Source: an uncultured Pelagibacteraceae bacterium
Lineage (GTDB): Bacteria; Pseudomonadota; Alphaproteobacteria; Pelagibacterales; Pelagibacteraceae
DNA length: 64,000 nucleotides
Direction of reading: 5' to 3'
Assembly (NCBI GenBank): GCA_902571375.1
Contig: CACGBP010000003.1
Coordinates: forward strand, 1 to 64,000
Below the pieces are notes generated by a model. That model made no database searches. It saw only the letters and a program-made list of their open reading frames with translations, and had not been told where the DNA came from. Positions 8,118-15,497 of the stretch are shown here, piece by piece. The stretch's first letter is position 1. Each line of letters starts with the position of its first letter. Both the position numbers and the translations under genes were made by a program.

Positions 8118-8642
8118 ATGTCAGATAAATTAATTGTTAATTGGGATGAGTATAATAACACAGTTGAAAAACTTGCAATCCAAATAGAGGAAAGCAGTTA
8201 TAAGCCAACAATACTGATTGGAATTATGAGAGGGGCCGCACCTATGATTGATGTATTGAGTAGAATTTTTAAACTGAAATGTGCATATCTTGCAGTAGAA
8301 TCTTATAGTGGAAAGGGAATTGAGGACGAACAAGGAGACATTGTGTTTTCAAGAGAAATGAGTTCAATAGCCCCTAGCATGGGAGGAAGAATTTTATTAT
8401 GTGATGATTTATCTGATACTGGTATTACATTTAATAAAAGTATTGACTGGTTAAAGAAGTATGAACCTATAAAAGGAAAAATAGACGATATTAAAACAGC
8501 TACTCTTTGGAAGAAAAAAAAATCTACTTTTGAACCAGATTTTTGTGCAGTTAAATTAGATGCTGATCCTTGGATTGTTCAACCATTTGAAATTTACGAA
8601 GAAATAAGAATAGAAGAAATCAAAAAAAAACACCAAAAATAA
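8118..8642 (+). CDS. Purine phosphoribosyltransferase (xanthine/guanine/hypoxanthine type)
   Basis: A 174-residue type I phosphoribosyltransferase. The PRPP-binding motif is ILLCDDLSDTGITF (about 92-105), with GIMRGAAPM near 35-43 as the phosphate-binding loop. It joins a free purine base to PRPP for salvage, likely xanthine, guanine or hypoxanthine given its neighbours; the base cannot be fixed from sequence. The ATG at 8118 is preferred over the upstream TTG at 8097, which would overlap puuD. It is the last gene of the purine operon and gives the cell the choice between salvage and oxidation. Confidence 0.85.
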   Translation: MSDKLIVNWDEYNNTVEKLAIQIEESSYKPTILIGIMRGAAPMIDVLSRIFKLKCAYLAVESYSGKGIEDEQGDIVFSREMSSIAPSMGGRILLCDDLSDTGITFNKSIDWLKKYEPIKGKIDDIKTATLWKKKKSTFEPDFCAVKLDADPWIVQPFEIYEEIRIEEIKKKHQK

Positions 8643-8644
8643 AA

Positions 8645-8666
8645 AGGGCGACCTAAAAGCCGCCCT
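8645..8666. terminator. GC-rich hairpin terminator, mainly for azgA
   Basis: AGGGCG and CGCCCT form a 6-bp stem around a 10-base loop. Read on minus it is followed by a T-rich tract (CTTTTTATTTTT), so it is a good intrinsic terminator for azgA. It starts just after the phosphoribosyltransferase stop and may also slow transcription from the other side. Confidence 0.75.
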
Positions 8667-8683
8667 AAATGTTATTTAATCTT

Positions 8684-9973
8684 TTATGCTACTAAGAAAC
8701 TTACTATACTTAGAGCAGCAATAACCCAAATTGCTGGGCTTGTGCTATCAAATTTACCTGTACATAATTTTACAGCTGCATAAGCAACAAAAGCTAATGC
8801 TATTCCATTAGAAATAGAGTATGTGAATGGCATAGCGATCATAGCAAGCACGGCTGGACCAGCCTCAGCAATATCATCCCATTCAATATCTGTAATATTT
8901 CTTACAAATAAAGTTGCGATGTATATTAAGGCTGCACCATCAATTTCTTTTGGTAGTGATGTAGCTAGTGGACTAAAGAATAAACATGCCAAGAATAATA
9001 TTCCAATTACTAGCGATGTCATTCCCGTTCTTCCACCTGCCTTAACTCCTGCTGCACTTTCAACATAAGTTGTAACAGTAGACGTACCTAAAACAGATCC
9101 AACTACTGTAGAAGCACTATCTGACAACATTGCTTTATTTATGTCTTTTATTTTTCCGTCAGGACCTATTTTACCTGACACATTGGCTACACTTGTTAGT
9201 GTTCCTGCTGTATCAAAAAAGTCGATGAAAAATAAAGTGAAAATTACAGTCACCATTGAAGCACTTAAAGCAGCTCCTAAGTCAAAAGTCATTAAGTGAG
9301 TCATAGGTGGTGGAGATGAAACAACTCCATTAAACTTTCCTAAACCAGTTACCCAAGCAATCGCACTAAAAACAATTATTCCAATAATTATGTTTCCTTT
9401 AATTTTCATTTTTTCCATAACTATCATTGAAATAAATGCACCAGCACCCAGAAGTAAAAGTGGATTAGAAAGATCACCCATTTGTACGAGAACAACAGGA
9501 TTGTCCGCAGTTAATCCCATTATCTGAAAACCGATAATTGCAAGAAATAATCCTATTCCAGCACCAATTCCTAACTTCAAGCTTTTTGGTATGGAATTGA
9601 TTAACCATGCTCTTAATGGTGTTAATGAAATAATTAAAAAGACTACACCAGCAACTAAAACAGCACCAAGTGCTTCAGCAGGGGTATATTCCATTCCTAA
9701 ACAAACACCGTAGGCGATAAAAGCATTTATCCCCATTCCTGGTGCAAGTCCAACTGGCCAAGTTTTAGCGTAAAATGCAGCTATAAAACAAGCTAATGCT
9801 GCCGCAAGAGCTGTTGCTGTAAAAACACCACCAAAATCAAAACCGCCGTCGGCAAGTATGACAGGATTCAAAAACATTATATAAGCCATTGTCAAAAAGG
9901 TTGACACTCCTGCAACGACTTCGGTTTTAAAATCTGTCTTATGTTTTTTATAGTTAAAGTAGTTATCTAACAT
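8684..9973 (-). CDS. AzgA-family guanine/hypoxanthine (purine) permease
   Basis: A 429-residue inner-membrane transporter of the AzgA branch of the NCS2 fold, with about 12-14 membrane segments. Signature stretches are VVAGVSTFLTMAYIMFLNP near the N-terminus, GINAFIAYGVC, FFIDFFDTAGTLTSVAN and GTSTVTTYVESAAGVKAGGRTG. The last two hold the acidic and polar residues of the substrate site in this family. AzgA/GhxP/PbuG proteins import adenine, guanine or hypoxanthine with protons. Facing the xdh-guaD-puuD operon, it probably supplies that pathway. The start is supported by GGAGG 6 bases upstream, one of the few strong ribosome-binding sites in the window. Confidence 0.9.
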   Translation of the reverse strand: MLDNYFNYKKHKTDFKTEVVAGVSTFLTMAYIMFLNPVILADGGFDFGGVFTATALAAALACFIAAFYAKTWPVGLAPGMGINAFIAYGVCLGMEYTPAEALGAVLVAGVVFLIISLTPLRAWLINSIPKSLKLGIGAGIGLFLAIIGFQIMGLTADNPVVLVQMGDLSNPLLLLGAGAFISMIVMEKMKIKGNIIIGIIVFSAIAWVTGLGKFNGVVSSPPPMTHLMTFDLGAALSASMVTVIFTLFFIDFFDTAGTLTSVANVSGKIGPDGKIKDINKAMLSDSASTVVGSVLGTSTVTTYVESAAGVKAGGRTGMTSLVIGILFLACLFFSPLATSLPKEIDGAALIYIATLFVRNITDIEWDDIAEAGPAVLAMIAMPFTYSISNGIALAFVAYAAVKLCTGKFDSTSPAIWVIAALSIVSFLVA

Positions 9974-10036
9974 TAGACCTCCATTTTTTAAGTACAGTAG
10001 TTGATTCGAAATGAAAAATCTTTTTGGAGTTTGTTC

Positions 10037-10049
10037 AATTCGGCGAATT
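10037..10049. promoter_or_regulatory. Palindrome AATTCG-G-CGAATT upstream of azgA
   Basis: A perfect 6-bp inverted repeat with one central base lies in the 147-base gap between azgA (minus) and the lipoprotein gene (plus), about 64 bases upstream of the azgA ATG. Its G/C content stands out against the surrounding AT-rich DNA. A regulator binding site, perhaps purine-responsive, is a guess. No purine-riboswitch core was recognised in this gap. Confidence 0.4.
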
Positions 10050-10120
10050 TGTTGCTATTTTGATTAAATTTACAACTCTGAGGTTAATTGTTTAATTTAA
10101 TTTTGTGATACATTAAACTT

Positions 10121-10423
10121 ATGTTTTTAAAAAATCTTTTAATCCTTTTTATATTTTTTTTCATTTTTTCTGGTTGTCAAACTATAAAAGAAAAATCAGA
10201 TTCAATAGCAGAGAAAGAAAATAGAAAATATGGAAAATTAGTTGGTAAAGAAATGAATGATTTAAAAATTGAATTAGGAAATCCTACCGAAGATTATATG
10301 AATGAGTCTGGAAATAAAGTTTTTATATATAAAACAAAAAAATATGGAATTCCTTGTGAACGTAAGTTTGAAATAAATCAAAATAATATTATTGAAAGTT
10401 TTACATCAAGTGGATGTATTTAA
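10121..10423 (+). CDS. Small putative lipoprotein
   Basis: A 100-residue protein with a lipoprotein signal peptide: a hydrophobic stretch followed by the lipobox FSGC at residues 16-19, so C19 would be lipidated. The mature part has a segment LVGKEMNDLKIELGNPTEDYM that recalls BamE/SmpA-like lipoproteins (L-x-x-x-x-G-x-P), plus two later cysteines (in IPCERK and SSGCI) that could form a disulfide. The length and pattern fit a periplasmic or outer-membrane-tethered protein. No specific function is assigned. It is monocistronic, ending at a strong hairpin. Confidence 0.65.
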   Translation: MFLKNLLILFIFFFIFSGCQTIKEKSDSIAEKENRKYGKLVGKEMNDLKIELGNPTEDYMNESGNKVFIYKTKKYGIPCERKFEINQNNIIESFTSSGCI

Positions 10424-10424
10424 A

Positions 10425-10448
10425 CTTGTGGGGAGAAACCCCCACAAG
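10425..10448. terminator. Strong hairpin between the lipoprotein gene and hsp20
   Basis: CTTGTGGGG and CCCCACAAG form a perfect 9-bp stem with a 6-base loop directly after the lipoprotein TAA. It lies between two convergent genes. The trailing T-tract is short (GGTTTTATA on plus), so it may work as a bidirectional terminator or as an mRNA 3'-end stabiliser. Confidence 0.75.
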
Positions 10449-10461
10449 CAAGGTTTTATAC

Positions 10462-10908
10462 TTATTTTATTTGAATAAGTCTTTTTTTCTTATGATCTGG
10501 TAAAATTCTCTCACAGGCAACTGTTAAAAGACCATCTTTTAACTCTGCACCATTTACTTTTACATCATCAGCAATAGTAAATGATCTAGCAAATTGTCTT
10601 TGCGAGATACCTCTATGAATTATTTCACCATCTTCATTTTTGTCTTCAGATTTATTAACTTGTTTAGTTCTTACAGTTAATAAATTATCCTCAAACTCAA
10701 CTTCAACATCATCTTTATTAAAACCTGCAAGAGCAACTTCAATAGCGTAGTTATCTTTGCCTGTTTTTCTTATGTTGTATGGTGGGTAATTTGACTGCAT
10801 AGTCAAACCCCCATTACCTAACATACTTTCAAATTGGTCAAACATATCGTCAAAGCCAATAGAAAAAGGTCTTAATGAGTTGAATATAGATAGATCCTTA
10901 CTTGTCAT
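10462..10908 (-). CDS. Small heat-shock protein, Hsp20/IbpA family
   Basis: A 148-residue alpha-crystallin-domain chaperone that holds unfolding proteins for DnaK/ClpB. The domain runs from about 40 to 135 and contains VALAGFNKDDVEVEFEDNLLTV and the closing AELKDGLLTV motif. A short basic tail follows. The ORF track starts 15 codons too early; the ATG at 10908 has a perfect AGGAGG 7 bases upstream. Expression is probably RpoH-controlled (see the promoter entry) and the 5' leader of about 60 bases could fold. The gene ends close to the convergent hairpin at 10425-10448. Confidence 0.93.
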   Translation of the reverse strand: MTSKDLSIFNSLRPFSIGFDDMFDQFESMLGNGGLTMQSNYPPYNIRKTGKDNYAIEVALAGFNKDDVEVEFEDNLLTVRTKQVNKSEDKNEDGEIIHRGISQRQFARSFTIADDVKVNGAELKDGLLTVACERILPDHKKKRLIQIK

Positions 10909-10972
10909 ATATATCCTCCTTTTTTTAAGCAAGTTTATTAATGTAGGTCCCATTAGGCGACATACAGGATTT

Positions 10973-11000
10973 ATGTAGGAATTATTATGATTTTTTCAAG
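10973..11000 (-). promoter_or_regulatory. RpoH (sigma-32)-like promoter of hsp20
   Basis: On minus, CTTGAAA (11000-10994) is followed after 14 bases by CCTACAT (10979-10973). This fits the alphaproteobacterial heat-shock form CTTG(A)AA-N-CCTATxT closely. It lies about 65 bases upstream of the hsp20 ATG and shares the TCTTGAAA core with the groES promoter. Confidence 0.7.
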
Positions 11001-11013
11001 ATTGAAAAAATCA
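10988..11013. repeat. 12-bp perfect inverted repeat overlapping ptrB stop and hsp20 promoter
   Basis: TGATTTTTTCAA and TTGAAAAAATCA are perfectly complementary with a 2-base spacer. One arm includes the ptrB stop codon and the other contains the hsp20 -35 element CTTGAAA. It could be a weak AU-rich terminator for ptrB, an operator, or both. Confidence 0.7.
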
Positions 11014-13086
11014 ATTTTTTTTTGAAATTTTTAGGATAAATGCGTAATCAAGAGCAACCTCTTCAATTGCTCCATCTCTACCTGATTTTCCACCATGACC
11101 AGCATTCATTTCAGTTTTTAAAAGAAGCAAATTATTATCTGTTTTTAGATCTCTAAGTTTAGCTGTAAACTTTGTAGGTTCATCAAACAACACTCTATTA
11201 TCACTTAAACTTGTAGTAATTAAAATATGAGGGTAATCCATTTTTTTTATATTGTGATAAGGAGCGTAAGAATAAATATAATCAAAATGTTCCTTATTTT
11301 CTTTTGCATTACCGAATTCGTCAAATTCTCCAATGGTCAATGGCAATGAATGATCAAGATTGGTTGTTAAAGAGTCAACAAAAGGAACAGCCATAATCAT
11401 TCCTAAAAATAATTCTGGTGATCGATTTACAACAGCACCCATTAGTAATCCACCAGCAGATCCACCCATACCAATTATCTTTCCATTGGATGTATACTTT
11501 TTTTCAATCAAATATTTTGCAACATAGATATAATCTTCAAAAGTATTTTTTTTGTTAAGAAGTTTTCCTTCTTTCCACCATTTCATACCTCTTTCCATTC
11601 CTCCTCTAATATGGGCAGTTACCCAAATTATATCTCTATCAACTAAACTAAATTTTGTAGAAGAAAAATCTGGTGTCATTGAACTTCCGTATGAGCCGTA
11701 TCCATATAAAAGCAAATTAGCTGATCCATCAGTTTTTGTTCTTTTATGTCTTGTAATTGTTATAGGAACTAATCTTCCATCATGAGATGGGCACTCTAAT
11801 CTTTCAACTATATAGTCATCAGGATTATGGCCAGATGGAATTTCTTGTTCTTTAACTAGCTTTTTTTCTTTTGTTTTTAAATTATATAAAAAAGTTTTAC
11901 TTGGTGTTTTTGGTGATGAATATGATAAATAAACCAAATCAGTATTTTTATCCCTTTGTATTAAAGAAATACCGGGTACAATTACTTTTTCATCAGTAAA
12001 CTTAAGTTCTTCCTCAATCCCAGTTTGATTATTTTTTATAAATAATTTTCCTAATGCGTTTGATTTTTCCCCTCTAATGATCCAATTATTTAAAAATATT
12101 AATCCTCCTATAAGAACTTCATTTTTAGGAGGAATATAAATTTCCCAATTTTGATTGATTAGATCGTCACATTTTTCAATTTTGAAATCTTCTGCATCCT
12201 CGTTAGTATGGCAATAAAAATCATTATCCCATGAATTTACAGAATAAATTATGCCTCTTTTTCTTTTTTTAATTAATTTTGGCTCTGGTGTTTTTTCATT
12301 TACCCCAAAGAAATATTGTTCTGACGTATTATGATCTGATGTGGTGATAAAAAAGTATTTTTCGTCTGAGCTAAGACTTATTCCTACTGTAAAGGCATCA
12401 CTTTTTTCCTCAAAAATTAGTTCATCTTTCTCAGGAGATGATCCTACTTTATGTCTGAAAATTTTTCTAGGTCTATGAAACTCATCAAGTTTTGAATAAA
12501 AAATATAATTATCATCCAAACTAAATGTAACACTTCCACTAGTATCCTTAATTTTTTCAGTAATTAATTTTCCAGATGAGATTTCTCTTAGATATATTGT
12601 AAAATATTCAGAGCCTTTTAAATCTAATGAATAAGCTAAATATTTGTCGTTGTAGCTTACTTCTAAATCACCAATACCAAAATATTCAGTTTGTAATTTT
12701 TCTTTTTCTTTATCTCCGTTCCAAATTTCTTCAATTTCATTAGAACCAATTTTTTTCCTAAGTTTGATAGAATAGTTTCCTTCAGTTGTTGTTTTTGTCC
12801 AATATTCATAACGATAATCTTTAAACCTCAACGACTCGTCATCTAATTTGATTCTACCTTTAATTTCATCAAATATTTGTTTTTGAAACTTTTTAGTATC
12901 TTTTAAGTTATACTCTGTATAATTATTTTCTTGCTCAAGATATTCTCTTACTTCTGGAAGTAATTTTGAGCTATCTTTTAAAACTTCAAGAATATTTTTC
13001 TGATGTACCCAGCTATAATCATCTTCCCATGTAACATTGTGACAAGATTTTAACTCTGATTTTTTTTTTAGTTGTGGTATTTTCAT
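11011..13086 (-). CDS. ptrB: Oligopeptidase B / prolyl-oligopeptidase family serine peptidase
   Basis: A 691-residue S9A peptidase that cleaves short peptides, typically after basic residues. The N-terminal seven-bladed propeller covers about 70-400. The alpha/beta-hydrolase domain carries the nucleophile in GMGGSAGGLLMG (about 535), the aspartate in SLSDNRV (about 630) and the histidine in NAGHGGKSGR (about 668). The preceding VTAHIRGGMERG stretch is typical of oligopeptidase B. No signal peptide, so probably cytoplasmic. Length fits the family (about 680-700). It lies immediately upstream of hsp20 on the same strand, but hsp20 has its own heat-shock promoter. Confidence 0.93.
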   Translation of the reverse strand: MKIPQLKKKSELKSCHNVTWEDDYSWVHQKNILEVLKDSSKLLPEVREYLEQENNYTEYNLKDTKKFQKQIFDEIKGRIKLDDESLRFKDYRYEYWTKTTTEGNYSIKLRKKIGSNEIEEIWNGDKEKEKLQTEYFGIGDLEVSYNDKYLAYSLDLKGSEYFTIYLREISSGKLITEKIKDTSGSVTFSLDDNYIFYSKLDEFHRPRKIFRHKVGSSPEKDELIFEEKSDAFTVGISLSSDEKYFFITTSDHNTSEQYFFGVNEKTPEPKLIKKRKRGIIYSVNSWDNDFYCHTNEDAEDFKIEKCDDLINQNWEIYIPPKNEVLIGGLIFLNNWIIRGEKSNALGKLFIKNNQTGIEEELKFTDEKVIVPGISLIQRDKNTDLVYLSYSSPKTPSKTFLYNLKTKEKKLVKEQEIPSGHNPDDYIVERLECPSHDGRLVPITITRHKRTKTDGSANLLLYGYGSYGSSMTPDFSSTKFSLVDRDIIWVTAHIRGGMERGMKWWKEGKLLNKKNTFEDYIYVAKYLIEKKYTSNGKIIGMGGSAGGLLMGAVVNRSPELFLGMIMAVPFVDSLTTNLDHSLPLTIGEFDEFGNAKENKEHFDYIYSYAPYHNIKKMDYPHILITTSLSDNRVLFDEPTKFTAKLRDLKTDNNLLLLKTEMNAGHGGKSGRDGAIEEVALDYAFILKISKKN

Positions 13087-13100
13087 TTAGGTACAAATAT

Positions 13101-13604
13101 ATGAATATAATTATTTATACAGTAGTAATATTAACTATTTTCTATTTTCTATTAAAATTTATTAGTAATATTTCATCAAAAAAGATATCAAAAACTCTTA
13201 GAATTCTCTTAATAATTGGTTTGATTGTTTTGGCAATTTTGTTTGCTGTTGCTGGTAGATTTTTGTTAACTTTACCCCTTACACTTGCAAGTCTTGCCTT
13301 ATTGAAATTAAAAGGTTTATCTATTTTTCAATTAATTTCACTTTTTAGATTAATTCAAACATTGAGAAGATCAGGAAGATTTTCTTTTAATCAAGCAAAC
13401 TCAAACAACCAATCGTCTATATCCATCTCAGAAGCTTATAAAATTTTGAATTTAGATATGAATAAAAAAATTACTAAAGAAGATGTAAACAAAGCTTATG
13501 TAAAAATTCAAAAAAAAATTCATCCTGACGTATCTCCTGAAACTTCTAGACTTTCCTCAATAGTAAATGAAGCTAAGGATATAGTGTTAAATGATATTTC
13601 TTAA
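13101..13604 (+). CDS. Membrane-anchored J-domain protein
   Basis: A 167-residue protein with N-terminal hydrophobic segments (about 1-20 and 35-70) and a C-terminal J-like domain (about 108-165). The domain holds the HPD motif (about 141-143, in IHPDVSPET) needed to stimulate Hsp70 ATPase. It resembles the small membrane-bound DnaJ-like proteins common in Alphaproteobacteria (TIM14/Pam18-like), likely a DnaK recruiter at the inner membrane. The ORF track starts at a GTG within the ptrB region; the ATG at 13101 (MNIIIYTVV) is preferred. The stop shares TTAA with the convergent glycosyltransferase. Confidence 0.8.
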   Translation: MNIIIYTVVILTIFYFLLKFISNISSKKISKTLRILLIIGLIVLAILFAVAGRFLLTLPLTLASLALLKLKGLSIFQLISLFRLIQTLRRSGRFSFNQANSNNQSSISISEAYKILNLDMNKKITKEDVNKAYVKIQKKIHPDVSPETSRLSSIVNEAKDIVLNDIS

Positions 13605-14563
13605 TTAGTTATTTCAATTAGTTTATTAAAAATTTTTTCTGAGTTAATCTTTTCTTTGCCTAAAGTATTATGACCAACTGTTTTTTCACCGTCTGGAAGA
13701 ATTGGAAACATATTCGAACTATAATTTCCATATATTAATGGAGTGTCTGCCATTAAAGTAATTGTTTTAATACCCAAGGCTGCAGATAAATGACTAAAGC
13801 TTGAGTCGTTACAAATAGATAAATTACAATTCTTTATAATTGGCAAAGTTTCTCTGATTGAAAATTTATCTAAAGGTACACAAAAATTTCTATACTTAGT
13901 ATCTAATATTTCATTTAATATAACCTGTTCTTCATTATTTTTACCTGTTGCAAGAAAAAATTTACATTTTTTTATTTTAAGAGTTTTATCAATAACTTCT
14001 AAAAATACTCTTGATGGTATTCTTTTTGTAGGTCCAGAGCCGCCTATGCCCATTAGTATATTAAATTCATTTTTATCAATTTGAAATTTTTTTATTGAGT
14101 CTGATATTAAATCATCACTGATTTGGATATTGGGATCTTCATTTATATCTAAATCTAATTCATCTTTTAAAAACTTTTTTGGAGTATCAGTGATGTGTTG
14201 TTTATTTTTATTAAACAAAGAGTATTGATAAATTTCTGGAATATTTGAAAATCGAGCAATTAAATTAAATCTTAAAGAAGAATTGAAAATAAAAATTTTT
14301 TCAAAATTATATTTTTTTAAATCTTTAATTAAATTAAAACTCCCTAATAATCCACTATGTCTACTATTATTGTTACTGTCTCTTTCTAAAATAAGAATTT
14401 TATCTATATAATTGGTTTGAAATAAATATTGATCTGCTTTTGAGCTTTCTTTGACAAGTAAACTAATAGGTGAATTAAATTTTTTATATAAAGCCTTAAT
14501 AAAAGGTAAAAAAATAACAGTATCTCCGATGCCCATTCTATTTTGAATTGCTAAAATTTTCAT
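13601..14563 (-). CDS. Glycosyltransferase family 9 (heptosyltransferase-like)
   Basis: A 320-residue GT-B-fold enzyme of the ADP-heptose:LPS heptosyltransferase family. The N-terminus KILAIQNRMGIGDTVIFLPFIKAL matches the family's nucleotide/acceptor loop (RxxxxGD). The C-terminal half has GIGGSGPTKR and ICNDSSFSHLSAALGIKTI, the donor-binding HLA-type motif. It likely adds a sugar to the LPS core; the precise sugar is unknown. No LPS neighbours are adjacent; the main LPS genes lie at 36.4-41.2 kb. Its TTAA stop is shared with the J-domain gene. Confidence 0.85.
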   Translation of the reverse strand: MKILAIQNRMGIGDTVIFLPFIKALYKKFNSPISLLVKESSKADQYLFQTNYIDKILILERDSNNNSRHSGLLGSFNLIKDLKKYNFEKIFIFNSSLRFNLIARFSNIPEIYQYSLFNKNKQHITDTPKKFLKDELDLDINEDPNIQISDDLISDSIKKFQIDKNEFNILMGIGGSGPTKRIPSRVFLEVIDKTLKIKKCKFFLATGKNNEEQVILNEILDTKYRNFCVPLDKFSIRETLPIIKNCNLSICNDSSFSHLSAALGIKTITLMADTPLIYGNYSSNMFPILPDGEKTVGHNTLGKEKINSEKIFNKLIEITN

Positions 14564-14611
14564 ATGGTATTTATAAACTTTACTGAGTATATTTTTATAT
14601 AAATTTTTATT

Positions 14612-15496
14612 ATGACAAAAATAAGTGGAATTTTTGCAGCGTCAATGTCAGTTTTAAATTCTGATTTAAGCTTAAATATTGAAAAAACTATTAAACATGC
14701 TGAGAAACTGATTGATCAAGGTTGTCATGGAACAGCAATTTTCGGAAGCACTGGACAGGCACAACTAATACCCATTTCAGAGAAGATAAAGTTATTAAAT
14801 AATTTATCTGAAAGTAAGTATAAAGATAAATATTTGATCGGAACAGGTTTAAATTCATTGAATGAAACTATCAATTTTATGAAAATAGCAACATCGTTAA
14901 GTTTTAAAAATTTTTTAATTATGCCTCCAGCTTATTACAAATATGAAGATAAAGATGTATTAAACTTTTATTCTAAAGTCGTTGAGGCAATTCCTGAATG
15001 TCAAATAATTCTCTATAACTTTGAGAAACTGTGTGGCTATAAATTTAGTTTAGAATGTGTAGAAGAACTTGTAAAAAGATTTCCAAAACAAATAGTAGGA
15101 GTTAAAGATAGTTCATATAATTTATTTGAAAATTTAAAATTAGAAAATTTTTCTTTAATGCCAGGTTCAGAGTCAAAATTATTAAAAGGACTAGAGCTTG
15201 GATGTGAAGGTATCATAACTGCGACATGCAATGTCACTGCTCAACTTGCTCGAAGAGTTTATGATGATTTTTTTTCAAGAAAAGAGCAAATTTATAATCA
15301 AAAATTAATTGATGTGAGAAATACTTTTGAAAAATATAATTTAATTTCAGCTCTCCATACTTTTAAATCCAAAGAAGACAAAATTTATGAGAATGTATTA
15401 CCGCCTTTAGGTCTTTTAGATCGTGATAGTGAAAATAATTTAATGGAAAATTTAAGAAAACTTGATTTTCAAATAAAATCAAAATTAGCAGCTTAA
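14612..15496 (+). CDS. DapA/N-acetylneuraminate-lyase family aldolase
   Basis: A 294-residue class I aldolase TIM barrel. The Schiff-base lysine is in QIVGVKDSS (about 167). The phosphate/carboxylate loop is GSTGQ (about 46-50) in place of the GTTGE of true DapA, and the tyrosine region reads LYNFEKLCG instead of YNxPxRTG. These changes argue against plain dihydrodipicolinate synthase and for another keto-acid lyase of the family. It is followed one base later by cfa, so the two are probably co-transcribed. Substrate not determinable. Confidence 0.75.
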   Translation: MTKISGIFAASMSVLNSDLSLNIEKTIKHAEKLIDQGCHGTAIFGSTGQAQLIPISEKIKLLNNLSESKYKDKYLIGTGLNSLNETINFMKIATSLSFKNFLIMPPAYYKYEDKDVLNFYSKVVEAIPECQIILYNFEKLCGYKFSLECVEELVKRFPKQIVGVKDSSYNLFENLKLENFSLMPGSESKLLKGLELGCEGIITATCNVTAQLARRVYDDFFSRKEQIYNQKLIDVRNTFEKYNLISALHTFKSKEDKIYENVLPPLGLLDRDSENNLMENLRKLDFQIKSKLAA

Positions 15497-15497
15497 T

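Noticed and set aside
9974-10120. Purine riboswitch upstream of azgA
   Set aside because: Looked for the conserved purine aptamer core and paired helices on minus; not recognised.
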